From Cercospora beticola (lineage: Eukaryota; Ascomycota; Dothideomycetes; Mycosphaerellales; Mycosphaerellaceae): a DNA stretch of 64,000 bases. Positions 33,509-46,854 of this stretch are shown here, piece by piece. Positions within the stretch are counted from its first letter, which is position 1. Every line of letters starts with the position of its first letter. The position numbers were made by a program, and so were the translations under genes. The stretch is from assembly GCF_033473495.1 (NCBI RefSeq), contig NC_088938.1:1612001-1676000 (forward strand), given 5' to 3'. The notes under the pieces are model-generated. The model was not told where the DNA came from, searched no databases, and was given only the letters and a program-made list of their open reading frames with translations.

Positions 33509-34780
33509 ATGCCTATCCCGACAGAAGTAGTTGGCAGTTTGCCGCGTCCTCAGAAATTGCAGCGAGCGTACGCCGATTACGACGCAGGCAAGATTTCCCA
33601 GGAAGAATTTGAGAAGACCCAAGATGCAGCTGTACAAGACTCACTCATACGCATGGCTGAGACCGGGGAGGCATTGATCACTGATGGCGAGCAACGTGCC
33701 AGTTCGTTCGCCACATATCCGATCACTGATACTCTCGGCGGCACAGGGTTGGCAGATGGTTCGTAGCGAGCAATGATGCATGTCTCGTCCCTCGACACTG
33801 ACTTGCGATCTCAGGCCTCGCGGGTGGTGGTCAGACTGTGGCCTTCTTCGACGATGGTCATTGTCGCCAGCTGCCTCGTCTCGCCCGAGGACCTTTCAGG
33901 TACAAGACCTACGCGTACGACAACTTCAAGAAGTCGGCACCATTCGCCCAAGGCAAGGCAAGGAAGACGGCAGTAGTCTCTCCCAGCATGATGTATCTCT
34001 TGTATCCGCTGAAAGAAGAGGTCGAGGGATACCCAAGAGAGCGATTCTTGGATGACCTCGTCAATGAATGCGGGAAAGACATTCGCGGTTGTTTCGAAGC
34101 CGGAGCAAAACGCGTTTCGATTGACTTCACTGAAGGCCGTAAGTCTCACTCTCTCACTTGTCTGCTTTTCAACATTGGTACTGACCTCGTCTTCTCTCCC
34201 TTCAGGCCTTACAGCCAAGAATGACCCACGGAATCCTTGGACAAATGAGAACCTCCTTCAAACCTTCGTCGACCTCAACAACCGTGTCCTGGCCCGTTTC
34301 AGCCCAGCTGAGCGCCAGCACATCGGCCTCCACACTTGTCCTGGCGGTGACTGCGATAGCGCCCATTCCGCCGAAGTTCCTTACCATACCCTCCTTCCTT
34401 CACTCTTCCAAATCAATGCAGGCTACTTCCTCATACAGCTCTGTTCCGAAAAGGACAAGATCTCCGTGTACAAACAGATTGGACAGCATATTCGGCAAGA
34501 CGCCGATGCTGTGAAGCAAATAGCGTTCGTCGGAGTGACGAGCCCCCAAAATCCGAGGGTTGAAACTCCAGAGGAAATTTGTGCGGAATTGGTCGAAGCT
34601 GCGAAGTGGATTCCGAAGGATCAGTTGGGTGCGACAGATGATTGCGGTTTTTCACCTTTTTCGATTGATCCGAAGCCGAATTTTGTCAAGGGACCTGATT
34701 ATGCGAGAGAGATTGCGGTTCAGAAGATCAAGAATAGAGTCGAGGGGGCGAGGATGGCGAGCGAGAAGTTGGGGATCTGA
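33509..34780 (+). CDS. Stand-alone MetE C-terminal-domain protein
   Basis: Three exons, 33509-33758, 33815-34138 and 34206-34780; introns of 56 and 67 nt (GTTCGT..TCTCAG, GTAAGT..CTTCAG) keep frame; 382 aa. The protein starts MPIPTEVVGSLPRP, the usual start of the single-domain UROD/MetE-like family (COG0620). The splices restore GLADGGLAGGGQTVAFFDDGH and SIDFTEGRLTAKNDPRNPW. Candidate zinc ligands appear in HTCPGGDCDSAHSAEVPY and in GATDDCGFSPF, as in cobalamin-independent methionine synthase. The N-terminal folate-side domain of true MetE (about 750 aa) is absent. Such short forms in fungi are widespread and their methyl donor is uncertain, so I do not call it methionine synthase. Confidence 0.9.
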
Positions 34781-36662
34781 CATCACGTTCTGGAGGAGCG
34801 TGCCGAGTCAGAGAGGACGTGAGGTTGAACTAGCACGGATATTTGGGCTGACCTTGATGGAGTGGCCACAAGCATGTCCAGTCCCAAAGGTCCCCGGTGC
34901 TGGGCAGAAGCAGAGGGTACGAGACACTGTCCGGCTTCGAATATGACCACGAATGGCTTGGAACTGATCATTCGGGACCATACATGGTCTTGCTGCAAGG
35001 CTTCGACGACGGAACAGCAAATGTTCGTCCGCGGTTCCTGTTGTCAGTATCGACCAGAGACATGGCTGCAATGGAACAGATGGGGAATGTGGAATATGCA
35101 CTTCACAATCTTCTGTTGCCTTCGTCATCGTCTGCAGTCGCGAAATGTTGCCTCTGCTGCCGATTGAGCAGTCGTCCGAATGGCTTCTCTTGCACCCAGC
35201 ATCACCTCAGTTTCTGCCCATCAATGCTCTCTCATGTGCAGCGGGCAAGCGTTGACCCACTACTCCTCCACATTGGAGAGGTACTAGTTCTCTTGAATGA
35301 GTCGTGCCGTTGATCTGCATGTATATCCTTCCTCGGCTTCAGCCCAGTCCAGGGGAACGTTTGCACGCATCCGCCAGACTCTATATGGAATTGTGCCATC
35401 GTGGCTGAAGGCCTCGGTCTTGGAAGTCGACCCGCGGACTGGGTACGCAATGACTTCGGTCCATGGCATGCCGCTCGATGGCACTGAGTACACAAACCGG
35501 TGTCAGCTGTTTCGAACTTCGCCTTGCACGTTTCCTGCAGAAGCACAACTTACGTTCGCAACAATAGGTGTGATGCATCCAGCCCTCTGGCTCGTCAAAC
35601 ATGTTGCCGAAGGATGTGTAGTATGGCTGCGGACGTCGGCGAGGGCGTCGGGTCGGTCTCTGTCCGCACGTTTCGTTGGAGCGTTTCACTCCTCGGGGGC
35701 GCTGCGGACCATGGCGACTCTCCCGAGGCAGTTTCTCTCGACGGTGACGAGTACGTTGGCACTTTTGTAGACCCATGCTGGCTCGCTCAAAATGTGGTCA
35801 GTTCAGTCCAGCACACGATCACATCCATGAGACTCACCTCGAGCTTCAAAGTGAGTCGAGATTCAAAGCGTGCAGTATTGTGGTGGTGAGACAACTCCTT
35901 CGTGACTCGGGTGAGGATTCAAGCTGTCGAGGCCGCGCTGCAATAATGCTGATCTTGAGGATATGCCAGTAGCGGATGTAATTGCTGCAGCGTTGGTAAA
36001 TGATTGGCTCTTGATACTGTCGCTGTAGTTGGATTTGGTAGAACACGGAGAAAGGAGAAAATGGAGGACAACGCGAGGAGGGCGTTGTTGACGTGGCGCA
36101 GTGGGTTCCTGCCTGTGCAGTTCTGGTTGTGGTCCATTTGCAGTAACGAGCGGAAGTTGTGGAGAGGAGAGGCAGCCGCTGCACTGCAAAGTGCATGTTG
36201 ACATATTGCCTGGGTGATGGGTACAGCATTGCGGTTGCCGTGCTTTCGACAACGGAAGTAGCCATGGAGGCGTCGAATACCGCAATGCTGAGAAGGACCT
36301 GTCGTCAGTGTGTATACTTTGTCTCGACCTCTATCGACAAGAGTTGTGAACATCATAATAATGAATCTGCTGGAAGTGAGCATCCGCAAACGGGACTAGT
36401 GATGGGTGCGTTGATTTGGGGGCGACAGCGTTGTTTCATTTTGACCGAACGGATTTCATTCAGCAGCTCAAGTATAGCGCATTGGATACGCAAGTGGGCG
36501 TGTCAGCCCAGGCAGCGTCGTGTCATGTGCTCCCATCCATTTTGATGGCCCAGCTTCTTCAAATGTGAGCTGGCCATGCATGCGATGTGGTCGTGTCAAT
36601 GCATCCATTCCTGCCTCTACGCCATACACCTCCTTCCCTACCGAGCATCAAAGCTGAGACGT
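34781..36662. other. 1.9-kb region without a confident gene
   Basis: Many frames on both strands. The plus frame 34897-35313 has protein-like stretches (GYETLSGFEYDHEW, VRPRFLLSVSTRDMAAMEQM) but starts with GTG and matches no family I know; it could be an exon of an unrecognised gene. The rest looks like noncoding DNA between the MetE-like and RPL34 genes, which converge. Confidence 0.4.
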
Positions 36663-37225
36663 CTATCGGCGGGCCTGCTTCTTCTCAGCCTCCTTCATGA
36701 CCTTCTTGACAATCTTTTGCTCCTCGATCAAGAAAGCGCGAGTGACGCGGTCCTTCACGCAGTTGGCGCAGCGCGAGCCACCGTATGCGCGCTGGACGGT
36801 CTTCTTTGGGTGGGAGATTTGGGCGTATTCGCGTGGACGGAGCGCTGGGACCTGTAATTCACCTCCGTCAGTCCTCTGACCCGTCTTTCTCAAGTTTCCC
36901 ATTGAATCCTGTGCATATTCGTCCTCCTTCACGTCGTGCTGGCTCGTTCGAGATGGGTAGACCAGGATAGACCTACACCTGCAAGCTTGATGCCACAGTC
37001 ACCACACTTGGGTGCAGTTCCTCGCTTCTTGATGTGCAAGTAGCGGAGCTCGCCACCAGGAGTTCTGATGATGCGGGTCTTGTTGCTTTTGGTGTTGTAA
37101 GACACCCGGCGGCGCTGTTCAACATATCCAATTAGCCCAAACACATTCCCTCACAACTCCTGCCACTGCCGCAGCATCGTCGGTATTCGAATCGCACGTA
37201 CGAAGGTGAGTCTGTTGGAGCCCAT
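36663..37225 (-). CDS. RPL34: 60S ribosomal protein L34 (eL34)
   Basis: Three exons, 37225-37202 (24 nt), 37114-36977 and 36851-36663, with introns of 87 and 125 nt (GTACGT..GAACAG; GTAGGT..TTACAG); 116 aa. The first exon codes only MGSNRLTF, then [49 protein letters not shown] and [20 protein letters not shown] follow in the order known for eL34. Two CxxC pairs (CGDC and CANC) form the zinc site of eukaryotic L34. An 8-codon first exon followed by an intron is typical of fungal ribosomal protein genes. It reads away from PRP8 across a 441-bp gap. Confidence 0.97.
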
Positions 37226-37666
37226 TGTGATTGTCGAAGTCGGGGATCGCTGGGTGGATGAGTGTTCGGCGGAGTGTTGTCGACTTGCGGTGCGCTTCAC
37301 GGGCGGAGGACTTGTGCGCAAGATTTCGAAGGGTGCCAAGACCGAATCGCTGAGGTGGAGGCTCAAAACAGAGCGGACCAATCAATGCAGCCGGAACAGC
37401 CCGCTTCATGAATCGCGCATCGCATCCTGCATCTCGAAAAACTGCGGCAGCGCGACGTGAACGACACGAACGCCACCTCGCTGTCCACCACCACAATCGC
37501 GCAGGCCACAGCGCGTCCCGGTTTCATCTCCTTTGACTCGAAGATCGCGTGGACTTGGAGGAATCGCGTCGTGGCATAGCAGGACAGCATCTGACCAAAG
37601 GCGAGCTCGGCGCCAGAAGCCGCAGCAACGAACATCTTTGCACGACATCTCGATAGCATCATCGAC
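37226..37666. promoter_or_regulatory. Divergent promoter region RPL34 / PRP8
   Basis: 441 bp between the two start codons must carry both promoters. It is fairly GC-rich, with no obvious TATA box on either side, which is usual for housekeeping genes. Short frames here are shadows. Confidence 0.6.
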
Positions 37667-40600
37667 ATGGCTGGCATCCCTCCACCGCCGGGATGGGCAC
37701 CTCCACCGCCTCCAGGAGCGCCGCCGGGACTCTCAGCGAACGGTATTCCCCCTCCGCCACCTGGGTTTGCGCCGCCCAAGGACCCTCATGCGGAGAAGCT
37801 GCAGCAGAAGAAGCAGAAATGGCTACGACAACAGAGGCAGCGTTTTGCAGAGAAGCGACGGGGTGGCTTTGTGGAAACACAGAAAGCGGACATGCCTCCA
37901 GAGCACTTGCGAAAGATCGTCAAAGACATTGGAGATGTGTCGCAAAAGAAATTCAGCGCAGACAAGAGAAGTTATCTTGGAGCGCTGAAGTTCATGCCAC
38001 ATGCTGTTCTGAAGCTGTTGGAAAATATGCCTATGCCATGGGAGAGCAGTCGGGATGTAAAGGTCCTGTACCACGTCAATGGATGTTTGACATTAGTCAA
38101 CGAGATTCCGAGAGTCATCGAGCCAGTGTTTCACGCTCAGTGGGCGACGATGTGGGTGGTCATGCGACGAGAAAAGAGCGATCGACGGCATTTCAAGCGT
38201 ATGCGATTCCCGCCTTTTGACGACGAGGAACCACCGCTTTCTTGGAGCGAGAACATCGAGGACGTCGAGCCTTTGGAGCCAATACAAATGGAGCTGGACG
38301 AGAACGAGGACGAACCTGTGTTCGAGTGGTTCTACGATCATCGCCCGCTTTCTGACACTAGCCATGTCAATGGACCGAGTTACAAAGAGTGGAACCTGTC
38401 ATTACCGCAGATGGCCACGCTGCATCGATTGAGTGACCCGCTGCTGTCGGACATCAACGACAAGAATTATTTCCACCTCTTCGATATGCCAGCATTTGCG
38501 ACCGCAAAGGCGCTGAATGTGGCGATTCCTGGAGGACCACGATTCGAACCTCTTTACAAGGATATCGACCCGAACGACGAAGACTTTGGCGAATTCAACG
38601 CGATCGATCGAATCATCTTCCGTGCTCCCATCCGAACTGAGTACCGTGTCGCCTTCCCATATCTGTACAACAGCTTGCCTAGATCTGTCAAGCTCGGGGT
38701 CTACAGCTACCCGCAGACAGTTTACGTCAAGACCGAGGACCCAAATCTACCGCCTTTCTACTTCGACCCAGTCATAAATCCTATTTCTTCAAGGCAAGTG
38801 ATGCCGAAGAACCTGACAATCAGCCACGAAGACGAGATCTTTGGGCAAGGGAACAACGAAGAGCCGGACGAGGAAGACGGCGGCTTTGTCATGCCAGAAG
38901 GTGTCGAACCATTCCTCGAGGATGAAGATCTGTACAACGACGATACTGCGGCAGCTATCGCGTTGTGGTGGGCGCCATATCCATTCGACAGGCGGTCAGG
39001 CAAGATGGTGCGAGCTCAAGATGTGCCGCTGGTCAAGCAGTGGTATCTGGAGCACGTTCCAGCTGGTCAGCCTGTCAAGGTCAGAGTGTCCTATCAGAAG
39101 TTGCTGAAGACATATGTCCTGAACGAGCTGCACAAGAAACCACCCAAGGCGCAGAACAAGCAATTGCTTGGGCGCAACCTGAAGAGAACGAAATTCTTCC
39201 AGCAGACCACCATCGACTGGGTAGAGGCCGGTCTTCAGGTCTGCCGACAAGGTTTCAACATGCTGAACTTGCTCATCCACCGCAAGAACTTGACCTATCT
39301 CCACCTGGACTACAACTTCAACCTGAAGCCTATCAAGACTTTGACAACGAAAGAGCGAAAGAAATCGCGTTTCGGAAATGCTTTCCACTTGATGCGTGAG
39401 ATCCTTCGATTGACGAAGCTTATCGTTGATGCTCAAGTGCAATACCGTCTTGGCAACATCGACGCCTTCCAGCTGGCAGATGGCATACTCTACGCCTTCA
39501 ACCACGTCGGCCAACTCACTGGTATGTATCGATATAAGTATAAGCTTATGCACCAGATTCGATCGTGCAAGGACTTGAAACACTTGATCTACTATCGATT
39601 CAACAGTGGACCAGTTGGCAAGGGGCCTGGCTGCGGTTTCTGGGCTCCTGCGTGGAGAGTGTGGCTGTTCTTCTTGCGTGGTATCATCCCTCTACTGGAG
39701 CGATGGCTCGGCAACTTGCTTAGCAGACAGTTCGAGGGTCGTCACTCGAAAGGTGTGGCAAAGACAGTCACCAAGCAACGTGTTGAGTCGCACTTCGATC
39801 TCGAACTCCGCGCATCTGTCATGGCCGACTTGATGGACATGATGCCGGAAGGTATCAAGCAGAGTAAGGTCAACACAGTTTTGCAGCACTTGTCGGAGGC
39901 ATGGAGATGCTGGAAGTCAAATATTCCTTGGAAGGTGCCCGGTCTGCCTAAGCCGATTGAAGATGTCATTCTGCGATACGTCAAGTCAAAGGCGGACTGG
40001 TGGGTATCCGTCGCACACTACAACCGTGAGCGCATCCGACGTGGTGCAACCGTGGACAAGACCGTGGCTAAGAAGAATCTTGGTCGTCTCACTCGTCTGT
40101 GGTTGAAGGCTGAGCAGGAACGTCAGCACAACTATCTCAAAGACGGTCCCTATGTCAGCACCGAAGAGGGTGTCGCCATTTTCACGACTGCGGTGCACTG
40201 GCTGGAGAGCAGGAAATTCCAGCCTATTCCATTCCCATCGGTCAGCTACAAGCATGACACCAAGATTTTGATTCTGGCTCTCGAGCGTCTACGAGAAGCC
40301 TACTCGGTCAAGGGTAGACTGAACCAGAGTCAGCGCGAGGAGCTTGCACTCATCGAGCAAGCATATGACAGCCCTGGCACGACTTTGGCGCGCATTAAGC
40401 GCTTCCTGCTGACGCAGCGCTCATTCAAGGAAGTTGGTATTGACATGAACGACAATTACAGCTCGATCAACCCAGTCTACGATATCGAACCCATCGAGAA
40501 GATCACAGATGCCTATCTTGATCAGTACCTCTGGTACCAAGCAGATCAGCGACGCTTGTTCCCAGCGTGGATCAAGCCCTCTGACTCTGAAGTGCCCCCA

Positions 40601-43600
40601 CTCCTCACCTATAAATGGGCGCAGGGCATTAACAATTTGTCGAACGTCTGGAGTGTCGACGAAGGCGAGTGCAACGTCATGCTCGAAACGAGGCTGGACA
40701 AAGTGTATGAGAAGATCGACATCACGCTTCTCAACAGACTGCTGCGACTGATTATGGACCACAACTTGGCTGACTATATCTCCTCCAAGAACAACGTTCA
40801 GCTGAACTATAAGGACATGAATCACACCAACAGCTATGGTATGATTCGAGGACTTCAGTTCAGCGCCTTTGTCTTCCAGTATTACGGCTTGATCATCGAT
40901 CTGTTGTTGCTTGGCTTGCAGCGTGCATCGGAAATGGCTGGTCCACCAAATGCGCCGAACGACTTTCTCCAATTCCGGGACAGAGCCACGGAGAGTCGTC
41001 ACCCCATCCGACTCTACACACGCTACATTGACAAGATCTGGATCTTCTTCCGCTTCACCGCTGACGAGTCGCGTGATCTGATACAACGCTTCCTCACCGA
41101 GCAACCAGATCCAAACTTCGAGAATGTCATTGGATACAAGAACAAGAAGTGCTGGCCTAGGGACTCACGTATGCGCTTGATGCGACACGATGTCAACTTG
41201 GGACGTGCTGTTTTCTGGGATATGAAGAACCGCTTGCCACGTTCTATCACCACTATCGAGTGGGACGACACGTTCGCCAGTGTGTACAGCAGGGACAACC
41301 CGAATTTGTTGTTCGCCATGAACGGCTTCGAGGTCCGCATTCTGCCAAAGATTCGCAACCAGAACGACGAGTTCCCAACCAAAGACTCCGTCTGGGCGCT
41401 TGTTGACAATGCTACCAAGGAACGCACCGCCCATGCCTTCCTTCAGGTCACTGCCGAGGATATCGCCAAGTTCAACAACAGGATTCGTCAGATCTTGATG
41501 AGCTCTGGCAGCACGACTTTCACCAAGATCGCCAACAAGTGGAACACGACCCTCATTGCACTGTTCACGTACTATCGTGAAGCCGCAGTGAGCACGGTTG
41601 AGCTGCTTGACACAATTGTGAAGTGCGAGACCAAGATTCAAACTCGTGTCAAGATTGGTCTCAATTCCAAAATGCCCTCGCGTTTCCCACCAGCCGTCTT
41701 CTACACTCCCAAGGAATTGGGTGGTCTTGGTATGATCTCTGGTTCACACATTCTCATCCCAGCCTCGGACAAGCGCTGGTCCAAGCAGACCGATAGTGGT
41801 GTCAGCCATTTCCGCGCAGGCATGAGCCACGATGAAGAGACCCTCATCCCCAACATCTTCCGTTACATTATCCCATGGGAGGCCGAATTCATCGACTCGC
41901 AACGCGTATGGACCGAATATTCGCAGAAGAGACTTGAAGCTAACCAACAGAACCGACGTCTGACATTGGAGGACCTGGAAGACTCCTGGGATCGTGGTCT
42001 GCCCCGTATCAACACACTTTTCCAAAAAGACCGAAGTACTTTGTCATTTGACAAGGGTTTCAGAGCCCGGACGGAGTTCAAGATCTATCAACACATGAAG
42101 AGCAATCCCTTCTGGTGGACTAGCCAGAGGCATGACGGAAAACTTTGGAATCTCAATGCCTACCGGACGGATGTCATCCAAGCGCTGGGAGGTGTTGAGA
42201 CCATTCTGGAACACACGGTATGTCATGTTCCTGACTCTGACCTGTACTGGCTATTCATGCTAACATTTCCCGCAGTTATTCAAAGCTACAGCTTTTCCAA
42301 GTTGGGAGGGCTTGTTCTGGGTAAGCAAATCAACTTCCTTCATGCAGCTCATCAGTTTCGTCGATCCTGCGATCAATTCTGCTATCGCACTCCTTCCAAG
42401 CACCGCCTGCCTTCGATTTCACGCACATTCGCATCTTCAGTGTCTCCGTGCTAACAGCTTCGCAGGAGAAAGCCTCCGGGTTCGAGGAATCGATGAAGTA
42501 CAAGAAGCTCACGAACGCTCAACGATCCGGTCTCAACCAGATTCCAAACCGTCGTTTCACGCTCTGGTGGTCGCCTACCATCAATCGTGCCAATGTCTAC
42601 GTCGGTTTCCAAGTCCAATTGGATCTCACGGGTATCTTCTTGCACGGAAAGATTCCAACACTCAAGATCTCGCTCATCCAGATCTTCCGGGCCCACTTGT
42701 GGCAGAAGATCCACGAGTCCGTTGTCATGGACCTGTGCCAAGTCTTCGACCAGGAACTCGAGGCTTTGGGCATCGAGACTGTGCAGAAGGAGACTATCCA
42801 TCCGCGAAAGTCCTACAAGATGAACTCTTCCTGCGCTGATATCCTCCTCTTTGCGTCTCACAAGTGGAGTGTCAGCCAGCCGAGCTTGTTGTACGACACC
42901 AAGGACAACATGGGCCTAACGACTACGAACAAGTTCTGGATCGATGTGCAGCTCAGATATGGAGACTACGATTCACACGATATCGAGAGATACGTCCGTG
43001 CCAAGTATCTGGACTACACGACTGATAGCATGTCGATTTACCCATCGGCTACCGGCTTGATGATCGGCATTGATCTGGCATACAATTTGTACTCTGCTTA
43101 CGGGCAGTACTTCCCTGGTCTCAAGCAGCTGGTACAACAAGCCATGGCCAAGATCATGAAGGCCAATCCAGCGCTGTACGTGCTCCGCGAGCGTATTCGA
43201 AAGGGTTTGCAGCTGTACGCATCTGAGAGTAACCAGGAGTTCCTCAACTCTCAGAACTACTCAGAGCTGTTCAGCAACCAGATCCAGCTCTTCATCGACG
43301 ACACCAATGTCTACCGTGTTACGATCCACAAGACGTTTGAAGGCAACTTGACAACCAAGCCGATCAACGGTGCTATCTTCATCTTCAATCCTCGAACTGG
43401 TCAACTGTTCTTGAAGATCATTCACACCAGTGTCTGGGCTGGTCAGAAGCGCCTTGGTCAGCTCGCCAAGTGGAAGACGGCCGAAGAAGTGGCTGCACTT
43501 ATTCGATCTTTGCCAGTGGAAGAACAGCCCAAGCAGCTCATTGTCACGCGAAAGGGTCTCCTCGACCCCCTCGAAGTGCACTTGCTCGATTTCCCGAATA

Positions 43601-44970
43601 TCAGCATTCGTGCATCAGAGCTTCAACTTCCTTTCCAGGCTGCCATGAAGGTCGAGAAGCTAGGAGACATGATTCTGCGTGCCACTGAGCCGCAGATGGT
43701 GCTGTTCAATCTCTACGATGAATGGCTGAAGAGCATCTCTTCGTATACCGCGTTCTCCCGTCTGGTCCTGATATTGCGTGCACTGCACGTCAACCAGGAT
43801 AAGACAAAGCTGCTGCTGCGACCCGACAAGACTGTCATCACGCAGGAACACCACATCTGGCCCTCGCTTTCCGACGATGACTGGGTCAAGGTCGAAGTGC
43901 AATTGCGTGACCTCATCTTGAATGACTACGGCAAGAAGAATAACGTCAACACCTCTTCGCTCACCAATAGCGAAATTCGAGACATCATCCTTGGTATGGA
44001 AATTTCCGCACCAAGTATGCAACGTCAACAGGCCGCAGAGATCGAGCAGCAGCAACAGGATCAAGCTCAACTCACCGCTGTCACTACCAAGACGCAGAAC
44101 GTGGCTGGCGAGGAGATGATTGTTACTACAACGTCGGCATACGAGCAGCAGTCCTTTGCATCCAAGACCGAGTGGCGGACGCGAGCCATCGCCACATCGA
44201 ACCTGCGGACACGTGCCAACAACATCTACATTTCCTCTGAAGACATTCGCGACGATGAACACCACTTCACCTACGTCATGCCAAAGAACATCCTGAAGCG
44301 CTTCATTGCCGTTGCAGATCTTCGTGTGCAGGTCGCTGGCTACCTTTACGGTGTCTCTCCGCCAGACAACAAGCAAGTCAAGGAAATCAAGACGATCGTA
44401 ATGGTTCCTCAAGTTGGCTCAACGCGCGACATCCAGCTCCCACGCAACCTGCCGGAAAACGAGATGCTGCAAGGTCTCGAGCCACTGGGTGTCATCCACA
44501 CCTCGGCAGGCAACGAGACCAACTACATGACGGCACAGGATGTCACTCAACACGCCAAATTGATGGCGGCTCACCCATCATGGGATCGCAAGACTGTGAC
44601 CATGACTGTGAACTTCACACCTGGCTCGGTCTCTCTTTCTGCATGGTCTCTGACGCCTCAAGGCTACCAGTGGGGCGCAGAGAACAAGGACCTGTCATCC
44701 GACCAGCCTGCCGGATTCTCTACTGCTTTCGGCGAGAAATCTCAACTTCTTCTGTCGGACAAGATCCGAGGATATTTCTTGGTGCCGGAGGATGAGAGAT
44801 GGAATTGGTCTTTCTTGGGATCTGGCTTTGGTGATCGCGAGAAGGGCCGCGTGTTTGTGCAAGTCGGCATCCCGCGACGATTTTACGATGATGTGCATCG
44901 ACCCATCCATTTCCAGAATTTCGCTGAGCTGGAGGATGTTTGGGTCGACAGGAGCGATAATCTGGCATAA
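37667..44970 (+). CDS. PRP8: Spliceosome core factor Prp8 (U5 snRNP)
   Basis: Three exons, 37667-42217, 42276-42320 (45 nt) and 42466-44970, with introns of 58 and 145 nt in phase 0; 2366 aa, close to yeast (2413) and human (2335). It scaffolds the catalytic RNA core of the spliceosome. Order: a proline-rich start ([17 protein letters not shown]), the PRO8NT and PROCN regions, the reverse-transcriptase-like core, linker, endonuclease-like and RNase H-like domains, and a C-terminal Jab1/MPN domain. Conserved blocks are easy to see, for example [35 protein letters not shown] and [20 protein letters not shown]. The small middle exon encodes [15 protein letters not shown] and joins to [11 protein letters not shown]. 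No intein interrupts the usual Prp8 intein site there. Gene is intact. Confidence 0.98.
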
Positions 44971-46854
44971 GGGAGGTTAGGAGAAGAAGATGAGAATTGA
45001 GCATGAGGCGGAAAGCTCAACGAATAGCGACGAGTGTACATGACTTTCGGACAGCATCAGCGTAAGGCGTTTAAGAGGCGCCTAGATATGGCTCAGGATG
45101 ATTGTGGAAAAGGAAAAGGTGAATGCAGTTGTAAGATTACATTGCTGCGTCGATGGAATCTAGAGCTTGTCTTGCATAGTGTGCACGAAAGATTGCTCAA
45201 TGTGTAAAATCTTCAACTTTCCGAAGAACAGTCGCATAAAAGGAGTGGACTGAGATCATCATTCGAGTCCTTGTGCTAAATCACTGAATTGGCGGCGACC
45301 GAGCATGACCAGAGTACCAACAGAGCGGTGAGCAAAGGTTGCCTGCATCGATTATGCAGGAGCAGTTCGCACAGCATTGAATGCAGAACCATTCAACCAT
45401 CACCCGCGAACCAGGCGGGCTCAGGTGAGGATGACGACGCCACGTCAGGTACCATTACTGTGCCATTAGTCAATCGCAGTCCCACGACATGTTGCAGACA
45501 AACAAGCAGTTTCCAGTTTGCGGCAAATGCTGAGGGAAATGATGACGACGAGATTGTTATGCGAACTTGGAACATGGTCGAAGTTGAACTGGCTCCATCG
45601 CTGCCAACTCCCCGCCCGTCATTTCGCAAGGTCGCTTGTCGGGGCGATACAGTACACAGGATACGCGGCCGGAAGAAGGTCCGCCCGTAAGCTCGTGTGC
45701 GAGGGAGGTACGTAGTGGCGCGGTGGGTAGATTCTGGAAGACTACTCGAAGGAGGTCCGACTCCGCTCAGGCTCATGCCGGGAGATGCGGTGGACGACGA
45801 CATTTGGTGGTACGGCAGGGGACGCACGGCATGTTTTGAGAAATTTCGAAGCCGACTCTGGCCTTTGGTCCGAAGCGATGGCAGTCAGAAAGCAGGCAGA
45901 ATGGGGGGCAATGCATGCGTTTTGCAGGCGGAAATGCAGCTATTGCTGCAGTGGATTGGACTTCTTGGGATTATCATTGGGCCGACGCACGACGAGGCTG
46001 CGGCGGCCAAGGATTCGTGCAGTGCAGGCAGCGTACTGCATAATAAGTCACTCGGGCCTCGTCGTATCGTCGTCGTCGTCGCCGGCGCCGATGCTTTGCC
46101 AGACCACGCTGAAAATTCGCAGCCTCCCGTCTCGTGTTGTATATCTCCTACACTCGTGATGATGAAAGGGCTGAGGGACGGGAAATGAAATGAAGATTCG
46201 CTCCACGTGACCGGCGACGTCAGCGGTCTTCAGAGAACGAGCGACTTGCTGCGAGCGAGCAGACACGGGCTGGCGTCGTGCTGGTGCCATCATTGCGCCT
46301 CGAGCGGTCGGGCGCGCGCCGTCTCACCACAACCACCACCACCACCTCGACCATCGCGTCCACGCCGTTTCACCCCTTCCAACTGCCCACCGCGCGCGGC
46401 CACGGACCGACAGCGACACTCTTTGCACACGACTACGCTTCCCAGCCCGGCCTGCACGGCCGACCACGACCACCACCAGCGCCAACATCCCAGATCCCCG
46501 CTCACATTTCTCCTGCGCGCTGCTTCACACGCGCACCACTGCCCGTTCCCATCGACGACCTCCACCGACTCGCAGTCCTCACTCGGCTCTCGCCAGCCAT
46601 TGTGCCACGACAGACACCAGCCGATGCATATGTAACGATATACACCCATCTGTACAGACTCTCAGACACGATTGCCCACGACCCAGCTTGTAACGACTAC
46701 CGAACCTTTCTTCTCGCGCAGACCTTACTCTTGACTCGGAACAACCAGAAGTCCCACCCTAAACTCTCCGCAAACACTAACCGTAATTCTTCCTGGACGA
46801 AAAACCTCCTGCCACGAACACATGTCCCACCGTTTTCGATAGCAACCTCCCACT
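44971..46854. other. 1.9-kb intergenic region, long leader of the next gene
   Basis: Left part is the 3' flank of PRP8. The right part (from about 46300) is strongly C-rich with CACCAC and similar runs and open in several frames, as expected for a long 5' leader. A GTC run lies at about 46061-46085. No gene is recognised; the plus frame 46278-47201 overlaps the next gene in another frame and is probably a shadow. Confidence 0.45.

Noticed and set aside
43660..44412. Long minus-strand frames inside PRP8 (also 40421-41104 and others)
   Set aside because: They are antisense shadows of one of the most conserved eukaryotic proteins.
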